A stretch of DNA of 64,000 nucleotides from Sphingobacterium sp. ML3W (GTDB lineage: Bacteria > Bacteroidota > Bacteroidia > Sphingobacteriales > Sphingobacteriaceae): assembly GCF_029542085.1 (NCBI RefSeq), contig NZ_CP107036.1, positions 4,030,001 through 4,094,000 of the forward strand, read 5' to 3'. Each line of letters begins with the position of its first letter. The first letter of the stretch is position 1. The position numbers were made by a program, and so were the translations under genes. The notes beneath the pieces were generated by a model. That model was not told the DNA's origin and searched no databases. It saw only the letters and a list, made by a program, of their open reading frames with translations. Positions 16,524-25,339 of the stretch are shown here, piece after piece.

Positions 16524-17765
16524 TTAGGAAATCGGACGTCTTCGTTTGATCATCCTGCTGACACGATAGAGCATAAAAATCGCCACGATAGAGAGTAACA
16601 CGACAATGACACCCAAGATTGGGTAATGCTCCAATGGACTTTCTTTTGTCTGTTGAACAATGATCACACCAGCAAGTGACGCTGCTACTCCCCCAGCCAG
16701 CTGTTGTAAAGACGAACTTATACTCATAAATGCACCTCTATCCTTCATCTCAGGAACCGCACTGATCAAAGCCGAGGAAGGTGTCATGCGGCTAAGGATG
16801 CCGGCCATCATCAGGATATTCAGAATAACAACAAGATAAAATGGTGTAACTCCCAGATTGGTATAAATCAAGACCACTACCATCAGCCATATTGAAGCTA
16901 GCGCAAAGATTTTAAATTTATCATAGCGGTCACTCAATTTCCCAACGATAGGCATAATAATCAGTGAGGCAACACCGGATATCATAAATAATAGGGGCAA
17001 TTGCTCATGACTAACATGCAAATTATTGACGGCAAAGGCACTTCCAAAAGGCATCATCATATAACCACCAATGGAGAGCAGCGCTGTCGCGAGAAAACCG
17101 ATGCGATATTCCTTTTGCGAGAATGTTGACCAAAGGTGTTTAAGTGCAGATTGATGTTTCTGCAGGCCGATATGTGCAGTTATAGGAATCAGTTTAACTG
17201 CAATAATAATGACAATGATCAAAGCCATGACTGCGATCCATAAGAAAGCACTATGCCAGCCCCAATTATTGGCTATATACAGACCTATCGGAATCCCCAG
17301 CACCTGACTCGCACCAAAACCCATCTGTACAAAGCCCATGACACGTCCTCTTTGTTGAAGCGTGAATATATCCGTAATAATAGCCATGGAAATCGATCCA
17401 ATGACACCACCAAACAAACCCGTCACTATACGGGCAGCAACCAAAGTCCAATAGTCATTGGCGAAACTGCAGAAAAAGGTTCCAATGATAAAACCCGAAT
17501 AAAAAAACAGCAAGAGCTTCTTCCGATCGAAGCGATCGGCAAAACCAGCAGTCAATAGTCCAGATGCGCCGGCACTAAAAGCATAGGCTGAAACTGCAAT
17601 GCCAAATTGAGATGGTTTTAGATCGATGGCCTTCATCAAGATATCGCCCATAGGTGACATCACCATAAAATCGAGCACGACGGTAAATTGTGTAATCGCC
17701 AGCAAAAACACCACGAGTTTTTGATACGCCGTAAATGGGGCATTCGCCTGTTGGTCTATTTCCAT
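16524..17765 (-). CDS. MFS transporter (DHA1-like)
   Basis: A 413-residue protein with about twelve membrane helices in two halves. The loop 2-3 signature is visible as GFADRFDRKK, close to the MFS consensus G-x3-D-R-x-G-R-K. The N-terminal helices (VVLDFMVMSPMG) resemble the DHA1 drug or sugar efflux group (AraJ/YdhP-like). Substrate cannot be inferred. The YjdI-like Fe-S protein gene follows on the same strand. Confidence 0.88.
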   Translation of the reverse strand: MEIDQQANAPFTAYQKLVVFLLAITQFTVVLDFMVMSPMGDILMKAIDLKPSQFGIAVSAYAFSAGASGLLTAGFADRFDRKKLLLFFYSGFIIGTFFCSFANDYWTLVAARIVTGLFGGVIGSISMAIITDIFTLQQRGRVMGFVQMGFGASQVLGIPIGLYIANNWGWHSAFLWIAVMALIIVIIIAVKLIPITAHIGLQKHQSALKHLWSTFSQKEYRIGFLATALLSIGGYMMMPFGSAFAVNNLHVSHEQLPLLFMISGVASLIIMPIVGKLSDRYDKFKIFALASIWLMVVVLIYTNLGVTPFYLVVILNILMMAGILSRMTPSSALISAVPEMKDRGAFMSISSSLQQLAGGVAASLAGVIIVQQTKESPLEHYPILGVIVVLLSIVAIFMLYRVSRMIKRRRPIS

Positions 17766-17952
17766 ATGATAATGATGATCTTGGTTTAAACTGTGTTAAA
17801 AATACACAAGCGCTGGAACATTCTCAGCAATAAGTTTATAAAATTTACTGGATCCTATTCTATAGAACTGCAATGAACGTGTCCACCTAGTTTACGTAAT
17901 GCCCATTTTAACCCGTAAAACCTATATATTGGAAGCAGATCGATAAAACAAA

Positions 17953-17986
17953 AAAGCCAGCACCCCTGTTCCCAAGTGCTGGCTTT
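17953..17986 (-). terminator. Terminator of the GH2 beta-galactosidase gene
   Basis: AAAGCCAGCAC and its complement around a 12-base loop. On the minus strand the stem is followed by a TTTTTTG run. It lies 20 bases after the stop of the large GH2 gene. Confidence 0.82.
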
Positions 17987-18006
17987 AATCACATCTAGTT
18001 TATACT

Positions 18007-21000
18007 TTATTCCGCGATAACAGCAAACTCTGCTCCCGAAGCGAAATCATCGCCACGTTGTGAATTTAATGCTGTAAAGCGAATATAACGCCCCTTGACA
18101 GGTTTCTCAAACCGAACGGTTTTGAGTTTTTTATTTCGTTCGAATGTACCTGACGTCACATCCTCCCAGTTTTTACCATCTTTACTTACCTGAATCTTAT
18201 AATCCTTGATATCGCCATTGGCGCCATCTGGCCTCGGCAAAAATGTAAAACCTTTGATCGTCTTCACACTCGCCGCATCGAAATCAACCCAATGCGGATA
18301 TTGAGCTACGGTGACCGAGTACATCGTATGCCAGATCGACGTAGGATCTCCATCTAATAGGTTCTTGGCATCACCTTCGCCCGTCTCCTGGCTGGAAGCA
18401 AAGACCACTTCCATCGGAACCGTCTCGATCTTACTGTATTGTTGTGTTACTTTTAGTTTTTCATTTCCCTGATACCACGCTGTTATTGTTCCCCCCTGAC
18501 GCAGATCAAAAGAGTTCTTATAGGTGTTTGCTTTTCCATTATTCAATGAATACAGTACTGTCTCAGCTTTATTTCCCGAAAGAACAGATACCTCGCCTGT
18601 CGAACTTCTAGCGAAAGAAATAGGGGCATCTCCAGCTGTAGCAACATGGGCTTTGGCTAGGTAATCATTTTGCTGGATCGGACGGATAATAAAACCGATT
18701 GAAGTCGGTACTGCTTTCACACGGTCTTTTTCCAATGGAGGCCCTTGTCCACAACTATTACCACCAAGGCCTGTGACTGCAGCGTCCAAATGCAAATGCA
18801 CACCGGAGCTTTTTGGTAATTGATAAGGGTGCGGCGCAAATGTCAATTCCAGCTCACTATATTCCAATGCAGACGTAGCGAGATGTTCCTTTGCAATGAA
18901 GATCGCTCCTTCTCCATCCTTATTGGTCAAAGATGTCCAACGCACATCCTCATTGTTACTCATATTTTGAGGGTTGGGCCAAGCTACGAATTGATCTTTT
19001 ACTGTGCTTTTATGTAATTCAATAAATTGTGCAGTCTTACGATCCGCATAGTTATTGATTGGACCACGTCCATAATAGCTGTAGTTACCAAACTCACCTG
19101 GCAATTGCAAGGAGTACCCCAATCTTGCCAATACAACACTTGCATTGTTGGAAGTGATACTAGATGATAATTCAATCGAACCATCCTTATATATCGTCCA
19201 GATCTGATTGCTGGTAAATTTGAAATCATCAGTACCAAATGGCTTATCTGTATGTTCTTTGAGTGTATAGGTTCCAGATGTTCCACCCAATAAAGAAGCA
19301 CCATAGGGAGCCTGTGATTCAATTGTAAAGGCCAAAACTACTGCACCATCTTTCTTCGTATAGCTGTTTGAAGACAATACTGTGTGCTTTAAATTATGTA
19401 AGCCTTTTTCAAACCATTGCTGATAAGCCCAGTTATCATTATCGACGGGTGCACGCAAAGCATCTAGTTTAGGTCCTTCACCATCCCGTATAATTTGCTT
19501 GTTAGCATACGCTAAGCTATAGATTGACCCAGTCTTATTGTCAAATTTTGCAACAAACTGATCCCCTTTTACCACCTGCAACTCACCTTCTTTGGAAAGG
19601 ATCGGATTTTTACCCTTGGCAACAGACGAAATCAACGGTTTATTTTCAGCCGCTTTAACCAACAGCTGTTCCTCCATTTGAACAAAGCCCTTATTTGCCC
19701 ATGGCTTGTCCTCATTGAGAGCAAACTGAACTTTTACAAAATATTCAGATCCGGCATCCAATTTATCATATTCGATCGGTAGGACAACCTGTTTCTTCTG
19801 ACGAGCTTTTGGCAAATCAGCAGCAGCTATTTTACCCGTGTTTCCAGCAATAGCTACACCATCTTTGAACAAAGACCATTCAACTTCATAGTCACTAAGA
19901 TCTCTAAAATAGTTTTTATTGAATAGCTCTATTTTTCCCTGTTGAATATCGATAGCTTTAACGCCTACATTTTGATAAACCTTTTTGACTTCAAAGTATT
20001 GTGGTTTGGGCTTCATATCAGCGAAGATCAATCCATTGTTGACGAAGGTACCATCGTTAGGTTTGTCGCCAAAATCACCACCGTAGGCAAAAAAGCGTTC
20101 CCCGGTTTTCTTATCATAGTAATACATGGATTGATCAATCCAATCCCATATTGCCCCACCCATGAAAAAGTTTGTCGACTCAATAGCTTCCCAGTAATCG
20201 ATCAGGTTACCGACAGCATTTCCCATCGAGTGCGAATACTCGGAGATATGGAATGGGTACTTCAATTTGTACGTTCCCTTGACAGCTCCTCTGACCCAGT
20301 CAATAGATGGGTACTGATTTGAACCCATGTCTACTATTGTGTTGTTACGTTCGTATTGGACAGGTCTTGAGGTATCGATTTTCTTGATCGCATCATAAGC
20401 GGCCACAAAATTATCGCCAGGACCAGCCTCATTCCCAAGCGACCAAATCACAATAGAAGGATGATTAATAGTGGCATGCACCATTTCGATATTACGTGCC
20501 ACGTGCGCATTTTTCCATTCTGGGACATGAGAAAGGGACTCTTTTCCATAATAATATTGATGGCTTTCGATATTGGCCTCATCCTCAAGATAGATACCAT
20601 ATTTGTCACAGAGGTAATACCAATATGCAGGTTCTGGATAATGTGAATTACGCACATGATTGATATTGGCACTTTTCATCAGCTTTACTTCGGCCTCCAT
20701 CTGTTCCCGGGTAACGACTTTTCCATGTTCAGGATTCGTCTCATGGCGGTTCACACCTTTCAGCTTAACCGTTTTGCCGTTGATGTAGTAATAACGTCCA
20801 GCGAGGCCAAATTCGTCATCAGACGCCTTGGTATCTTTAATTTCAACCTTCCGAAATCCGACATAGGTTGAAACAGTCTCGATCGTTTTATTTTTCTTGT
20901 CCTTCAATTCGGCTACCAATGTATACCGATAGGGAAGTTCAGCGGACCATTTATCTGGATTTCTTACCGCTAATGTCGCTTCAATACTGTTCGAAGCCTT

Positions 21001-22068
21001 TGCATCCAATTGCGGAACAACAGCAGATGCTTCAGCCTGATCTACAAGTGTATTCTCATCACTATAAAGTTTATTTTTATACAAGGAATAAACAAGCTTA
21101 TAACCATCGGCTTTCTTATCGCTCAAATTACGGACGGTACCCGTAATTTTTAAGGTACCATTTTCATAGCGATCATCTAATGTTGGAATTGCTGCCAGAT
21201 CACGGACTTGGATTTTGGGAGTTGAAGTCAATGAGACATCGCGAAATATCCCTGGTAGTCGAAACATATCTTGGTCTTCCAAAAATGAAGCGTCCGAACT
21301 CCGATATACTTCTACAGCCAATACATTCTCTCCACCTTTTTTTAAGAAAGCAGAGATATTAAAGGAAGCAAGATTTCTTGAATTTTTTGAAAACCCGACA
21401 TATTTACCATTTACCCAGAGATAGAAAAAGGAGTCTACTCCATCAAAATTGAGAAATACCTCACGACCATCCCAATCCTTTGGGACGGTAAAATTACGAC
21501 GGTATGACCCCACTTCATTGCGGTATATATAAGTCGTCCAATCTTGTGGTGGTGTGCGCATCACGCCACCACGCCAATCATCGACTTTCACTTGGTGTTG
21601 AAAGATCACACGTTGATTGGAGTAGATTGGCACACCGTATTTTAAGCTGCCATCCTTTTGAATACCGTAGATATTCCAACTCATTGGAACAGGTACCGAT
21701 TCCCAAGCATTTACATCATATTTAGGATCGTAAAATTCTTTTGGACGTTCTTCAGGCGTCTTTACCCAATGAAACTTCCAGGAACCATTGAGTGACCGCC
21801 AAAAGTTACTATGCTCCGGAAGTACTTTTCGCGCATTTTCTACGTTTGAAAAGGAAAAGAACGAAGCGTGTGGCTGTTCTTTGTTGAGTGATAATAACTG
21901 TGGTGATTCCCATTCATTACCTTTTGGAGATAATCTATCTTCATACTGGAAACCTTCGATATGTGGCGTAAAAGACTGTCCCACTGTCAAGGTCGAATGA
22001 AGAGCCAGCAATGAGGTCAGTAACGTGGAAAAAATAACTGATTTTCTTAACATAATGTATTTAAGCAT
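18007..22068 (-). CDS. Exported GH2 beta-galactosidase with C-terminal discoidin-like domain
   Basis: A 1353-residue glycoside hydrolase of the LacZ type. Order: signal peptide (about 1-30), sugar-binding jelly roll, Ig-like domain, TIM barrel, Ig-like domain, LacZ small-chain domain (LRAPVDNDNW... through SGVHLHLDAAVTGLGG) and a C-terminal F5/8-type (discoidin) domain in the last 140 residues. The acid/base Glu547 is in SLGNEAG and the nucleophile Glu610 in HISEYSHSMGN. It should release terminal beta-galactose from glycans outside the cytoplasm, with the discoidin-like domain binding carbohydrate. An in-frame ATG at 22053 is an equally good start. The gene is alone, without a SusC/SusD pair in the window. 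Confidence 0.93.
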   Translation of the reverse strand: MLKYIMLRKSVIFSTLLTSLLALHSTLTVGQSFTPHIEGFQYEDRLSPKGNEWESPQLLSLNKEQPHASFFSFSNVENARKVLPEHSNFWRSLNGSWKFHWVKTPEERPKEFYDPKYDVNAWESVPVPMSWNIYGIQKDGSLKYGVPIYSNQRVIFQHQVKVDDWRGGVMRTPPQDWTTYIYRNEVGSYRRNFTVPKDWDGREVFLNFDGVDSFFYLWVNGKYVGFSKNSRNLASFNISAFLKKGGENVLAVEVYRSSDASFLEDQDMFRLPGIFRDVSLTSTPKIQVRDLAAIPTLDDRYENGTLKITGTVRNLSDKKADGYKLVYSLYKNKLYSDENTLVDQAEASAVVPQLDAKASNSIEATLAVRNPDKWSAELPYRYTLVAELKDKKNKTIETVSTYVGFRKVEIKDTKASDDEFGLAGRYYYINGKTVKLKGVNRHETNPEHGKVVTREQMEAEVKLMKSANINHVRNSHYPEPAYWYYLCDKYGIYLEDEANIESHQYYYGKESLSHVPEWKNAHVARNIEMVHATINHPSIVIWSLGNEAGPGDNFVAAYDAIKKIDTSRPVQYERNNTIVDMGSNQYPSIDWVRGAVKGTYKLKYPFHISEYSHSMGNAVGNLIDYWEAIESTNFFMGGAIWDWIDQSMYYYDKKTGERFFAYGGDFGDKPNDGTFVNNGLIFADMKPKPQYFEVKKVYQNVGVKAIDIQQGKIELFNKNYFRDLSDYEVEWSLFKDGVAIAGNTGKIAAADLPKARQKKQVVLPIEYDKLDAGSEYFVKVQFALNEDKPWANKGFVQMEEQLLVKAAENKPLISSVAKGKNPILSKEGELQVVKGDQFVAKFDNKTGSIYSLAYANKQIIRDGEGPKLDALRAPVDNDNWAYQQWFEKGLHNLKHTVLSSNSYTKKDGAVVLAFTIESQAPYGASLLGGTSGTYTLKEHTDKPFGTDDFKFTSNQIWTIYKDGSIELSSSITSNNASVVLARLGYSLQLPGEFGNYSYYGRGPINNYADRKTAQFIELHKSTVKDQFVAWPNPQNMSNNEDVRWTSLTNKDGEGAIFIAKEHLATSALEYSELELTFAPHPYQLPKSSGVHLHLDAAVTGLGGNSCGQGPPLEKDRVKAVPTSIGFIIRPIQQNDYLAKAHVATAGDAPISFARSSTGEVSVLSGNKAETVLYSLNNGKANTYKNSFDLRQGGTITAWYQGNEKLKVTQQYSKIETVPMEVVFASSQETGEGDAKNLLDGDPTSIWHTMYSVTVAQYPHWVDFDAASVKTIKGFTFLPRPDGANGDIKDYKIQVSKDGKNWEDVTSGTFERNKKLKTVRFEKPVKGRYIRFTALNSQRGDDFASGAEFAVIAE

Positions 22069-22235
22069 TTTAGTTCAGGAAACCAAATGTAACTTCATTT
22101 TAGAGGAATAACAAGCAGATTATTAAAGCACTCGATTGCGAAACTTTTTCGATACATAAATAAACAACGGATGATTCAAGGGTCATCTGAAAATCGAAGC
22201 AAAAACAAATGCTTTCGGTTTCAGGGAATAAGCAG

Positions 22236-22243
22236 TATTTTTG
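22236..22243 (+). promoter_or_regulatory. Possible -7 element upstream of the ECF sigma gene
   Basis: TATTTTTG fits TAnnTTTG and lies about 100 bases before the sigma factor start. No matching TTG at 19 bases was found. Confidence 0.3.
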
Positions 22244-22345
22244 GGCGTAGATTTCGCATTAAACAAATAAAAGTTTACGTTTGAAAATATTTTGAAGATT
22301 TTCATTTTTCAAAGGGTTACAATTTAGGCATTAAGGTATTAATAG

Positions 22346-22918
22346 GTGAGTAAATTCAGTAAATCAGTCCTGCTAGAAAATGATGAGCAGATCATTGAAG
22401 GCCTCAAAGAAGGCAATAGCTTGGCGATAGATAGTATCTATAAACGATATTATCCATCCATAAGCCATATGATACTGCAGAACAATGGAAGTGAGGATGA
22501 AGCAAAAGATATCTTTCAGGAGGCTGTAATTGTGCTCTACGATAAAGTTGCCAAAGGTGACTTTGAGCTCAGCAGCAAACTCAAAACATATCTTTACTCG
22601 ATTTGCCGAAGGCTTTGGCTTAAGCAACTCAATCGTGCTGGTTTTGGCAATAGTGACATTAGCGGTTATGAAGACTCCTTATTTGAAGAAGAGGATCTAC
22701 AACAGCACCAAGAACTTGAAAAAAAGTTCGATCAAATGGAACTTGCGCTAGAGAAAATGGGAGAACCATGTAAGACGATCTTACATGACTTCTATATCTT
22801 AAACCACTCGATGCAGGACATCTGTGAAAAATTTGGTTATACCAATACAGATAATGCCAAGACTCAAAAATATAAATGCCTTCAACGGCTGAAAAAAATA
22901 TTTTTTTCAACAGATTAA
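22346..22918 (+). CDS. ECF-type RNA polymerase sigma factor
   Basis: A 190-residue sigma-70 family protein with region 2 (RYYPSISHMI... through EDEAKDIFQEAVIVLYDKV) and region 4 with a helix-turn-helix near the C-terminus (HSMQDICEKFGYTNTDNAKTQKYKCLQRLKK). It would direct RNA polymerase to a stress or envelope regulon. The start is GTG at 22346, since no in-frame ATG lies upstream of region 2. The next gene starts within 3 to 24 bases and encodes a membrane protein with an anti-sigma-like N-terminus, so the two form a sigma/regulator operon. Confidence 0.9.
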   Translation: MSKFSKSVLLENDEQIIEGLKEGNSLAIDSIYKRYYPSISHMILQNNGSEDEAKDIFQEAVIVLYDKVAKGDFELSSKLKTYLYSICRRLWLKQLNRAGFGNSDISGYEDSLFEEEDLQQHQELEKKFDQMELALEKMGEPCKTILHDFYILNHSMQDICEKFGYTNTDNAKTQKYKCLQRLKKIFFSTD

Positions 22919-22933
22919 AATTTGAGTAACACC

Positions 22934-24049
22934 ATGGGAACAATGAATCAAAAAGAATTTTTCGAATTGGCTGACCAATATCTCCGCGGGGAATTACCTG
23001 CATCGGAGAAAGTGGCATTCGAATCTTTTTGTGCTGAAAACCCTTCGTATGCTGCCCAATTACAACAACACCGCGACTTTGTTACCAATATGAAGGAAAC
23101 TAGCCAGAGGCTTGATTTCAAAAATGTATTGGCCAACTCAGCCAAGGAATATCATAAATCCCAAGGTACAACCACGAAAGTGGTTCCGATGAAACAGTCT
23201 ACCGTTATTTCTCTTTGGGAGCGGATCAAAGCCAGCTCTTTAGTAGCTGCAGTTGTGGCAGTATTTGCGGTATTTGGCACCTTATGGCTAAGTGGCTATT
23301 ATAGCAACTTGGAAAAAGCCTCTTCAGATTACAGCGCATTACGTCGTGACATGAATAATGTTAAAAAGAACGTCAATGCACATAACGCTGCGATCAAAGA
23401 TATCAATGATAAAAAGTCGGTTAAAAGTAGCGAAAGCCAATTTGGAGCGACAGGTTTTATGTTGACAACAGATGGTTATGTAGTAACCAACTATCACGTG
23501 ATCAGTGGTGCTGACTCCATTTACCTGCAAAATGGTAAAGGTGAGTCTTACAAAGCACAAGTTGTTCACACCGATGCCAGCAAAGATTTAGCAATCTTAT
23601 ATATCGCTGACAAAAACTTCAAAAAGGCTAAAAGCTTACCTTATACCTTCAAAACGTCTACTTCAGATTTAGGTGAGGATATCTATACAATCGGATTCCC
23701 TCGTGATGAAGCCGTATATGGACAAGGATACTTAAGCTCTTCAACTGGTTATGCGGGTGACACCATTGCTTATCAGATATCCGTTCCTGTCAATCCAGGA
23801 AACAGCGGTGGTCCGGTCCTAGATAGTAAAGGGAATGTGATCGGTATTATTTCAGGTAAACAAAGAGGAATAGATGGTGCTGCTTTTGCCATCAAAACCA
23901 AGTCAATCATGAATGCCCTTGCTGATATCCCTAGCGACTCATTAACCGCAGGCGTAAAAATCAATAGAAAAAATGCATTGGCAGGTCTGCCGAGAACCGA
24001 ACAGATCAAAAAATTACAAGACTATATTTATATGGTTAAGGTCTATTAA
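22934..24049 (+). CDS. Membrane protein: anti-sigma-like N-terminus fused to HtrA-type trypsin-like protease
   Basis: A 371-residue protein with four parts. Residues 1-75 are cytoplasmic and resemble the N-terminus of Bacteroidota anti-sigma factors (ADQYLRGELPASEKVAFESF). A single membrane helix follows at about 101-121, then a short coiled-coil-like segment (EKASSDYSAL...NVKKNV). The rest is a periplasmic trypsin-fold domain of the HtrA/S1C type with His188 (TNYHVI), Asp218 (SKDLAIL) and Ser291 (NPGNSGGPV). There is no PDZ domain. The start could also be TTG 22922 or ATG 22943. It probably holds the upstream ECF sigma factor at the membrane and links its release to envelope proteolysis. That function is inference. 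Confidence 0.82.
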   Translation: MGTMNQKEFFELADQYLRGELPASEKVAFESFCAENPSYAAQLQQHRDFVTNMKETSQRLDFKNVLANSAKEYHKSQGTTTKVVPMKQSTVISLWERIKASSLVAAVVAVFAVFGTLWLSGYYSNLEKASSDYSALRRDMNNVKKNVNAHNAAIKDINDKKSVKSSESQFGATGFMLTTDGYVVTNYHVISGADSIYLQNGKGESYKAQVVHTDASKDLAILYIADKNFKKAKSLPYTFKTSTSDLGEDIYTIGFPRDEAVYGQGYLSSSTGYAGDTIAYQISVPVNPGNSGGPVLDSKGNVIGIISGKQRGIDGAAFAIKTKSIMNALADIPSDSLTAGVKINRKNALAGLPRTEQIKKLQDYIYMVKVY

Positions 24050-24416
24050 GACTGTAATCTTATCATGCTTATAAAAAGGCGGTACATAAGTATCGCCTTT
24101 TCTTTTGACCTTTTCGGCCACTCTCCCTTTTTAGTATGCTTCCATATCTTTCTGCTGTGTCGTTCACAGGTACAAACCCAAATAAACAGTACGGTTTCAA
24201 TAGTTATGCATGAAGTAATTTTAATGCTGGAACATGAGCGACCAGAATTTCAGATCATAAGGAATGTATGTATCCCACATGAAAGTTATGCTTTCAGTAG
24301 ATTGACAGGTTCGAATAAGTTTAGCTAACTTTGTGTATAGAATAGGCCCTGAAATGAAAAACGTCAGACCCAAAAAGATCTGACGTTTTGTATGCCAATA
24401 AATTTAACCTAATTAC
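24050..24416. other. Gene-free region between the protease and peroxiredoxin genes
   Basis: About 370 bases. An 87-codon frame at 24065-24328 has no family resemblance and starts directly after the protease stop, so it is not called. The 3' part holds the peroxiredoxin terminator. Confidence 0.5.
24358..24389 (-). terminator. Terminator of the peroxiredoxin gene
   Basis: AAAACGTCAGA and its complement around a 10-base loop. The minus-strand side ends in TTTTT. It is 28 bases after the peroxiredoxin stop. Confidence 0.8.
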
Positions 24417-25052
24417 CTATAGATTAGGCTGCGGGGTTGTTCTCAAATAAGGCTTGATTTCCTTAAATCCTTTTGGGAATTTTGCCGGAATATCTTCAGT
24501 CTTAATTGCAGGTACGACAATCACGTCTTCACCATGCTTCCAATCCGCCGGTGTAGCCACCTGATAATCTGCAGTCAACTGTAATGAATCTATCACCCGT
24601 AAGATTTCATCAAAATTACGTCCAGTAGATGCAGGGTATGTCAAGGTCAATTTGATTTTTTTATCCGGGCCAATAATGAAAACCGAACGTACAGTAGCTG
24701 TTAAAGAAGCATTCGGATGAATCATATCATACAACTCAGAAATGTGCCGATCTTCATCTGCAATAACCGGAAAATTCACCTCCGTTTGTTGCGTTTCATT
24801 GATATCTTTGATCCAGTTCAAATGATCGTTTACATTATCTACACTTAACGCAATCGCTTTAACGCCTCTTTTGTCAAATTCAGACTTCAATTTCGCTGTA
24901 CGCCCCAACTCAGTTGTACATACAGGGGTATAATCAGAAGGATGTGAAAAAAACACCACCCAGCTATCTTTAATATAATCGTGAAAATCGATTTCACCAA
25001 TAGTCGTTTGCGCTTTAAAATTTGGCGCTTCGTCTCCTAATCTTAAACTCAT
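24417..25052 (-). CDS. Peroxiredoxin (1-Cys, Prx6 type)
   Basis: A 211-residue peroxiredoxin that reduces hydrogen peroxide and organic peroxides. The peroxidatic Cys45 is in the motif TPVCTTELG. The extended C-terminal part with WKHGEDVIVVP is typical of the Prx6 group, and there is no obvious resolving cysteine. It is cytoplasmic. The upstream region carries a perfect Bacteroidota promoter. It is a single-gene unit ending in a terminator. Confidence 0.93.
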   Translation of the reverse strand: MSLRLGDEAPNFKAQTTIGEIDFHDYIKDSWVVFFSHPSDYTPVCTTELGRTAKLKSEFDKRGVKAIALSVDNVNDHLNWIKDINETQQTEVNFPVIADEDRHISELYDMIHPNASLTATVRSVFIIGPDKKIKLTLTYPASTGRNFDEILRVIDSLQLTADYQVATPADWKHGEDVIVVPAIKTEDIPAKFPKGFKEIKPYLRTTPQPNL

Positions 25053-25091
25053 AATCTTATCTTTTAAATATGTTCAAAACCACATACTCTA

Positions 25092-25121
25092 CAAATATAG
25101 TAGATTAAATTTAGCAAACAA
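25092..25121 (-). promoter_or_regulatory. Promoter of the peroxiredoxin gene
   Basis: On the minus strand TTG (25121-25119), exactly 19 bases, then TATATTTG (25099-25092). It matches TTG-N19-TAnnTTTG in full and lies 40 bases before the start codon. Confidence 0.8.
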
Positions 25122-25209
25122 ATAATTCCCTACTTTTTTAAATTGAGATGAAAAAACGCTAATTAAATACTATGCAAGCATAATATATATTTTGTATATT
25201 TGATTATAA

Positions 25210-25285
25210 GCTAGCTATTTCGCCCAAAAAGGGCCGGAATTAGCACCTACGCCGCGATGCTAAAAACATTTTTTGCTTCGCGACG
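25210..25285 (+). promoter_or_regulatory. Structured leader upstream of the acyl-CoA dehydrogenase gene
   Basis: Two adjacent hairpins in the 5' region. The first pairs GCTA..ATTTCGCCC (from 25210) with GGGCCGGAATTAGC (25231-25244) around AAAAA. The second pairs CGCCGCGATGC (25250-25260) with GCTTCGCGACG (25275-25285) with two mismatches. There is no T-run, so neither looks like a simple terminator. It may be a regulatory RNA, but I cannot match it to a known riboswitch. Confidence 0.45.
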
Positions 25286-25339
25286 ATTAAGTAAAGAGTT
25301 ACAGTTGTGATAAGTTATAGACCCTAAAATTGAGATATC

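Noticed and set aside
24065..24328. 87-codon frame after the HtrA-type protease gene
   Set aside because: No family resemblance, no promoter or start signal, and low-quality composition.
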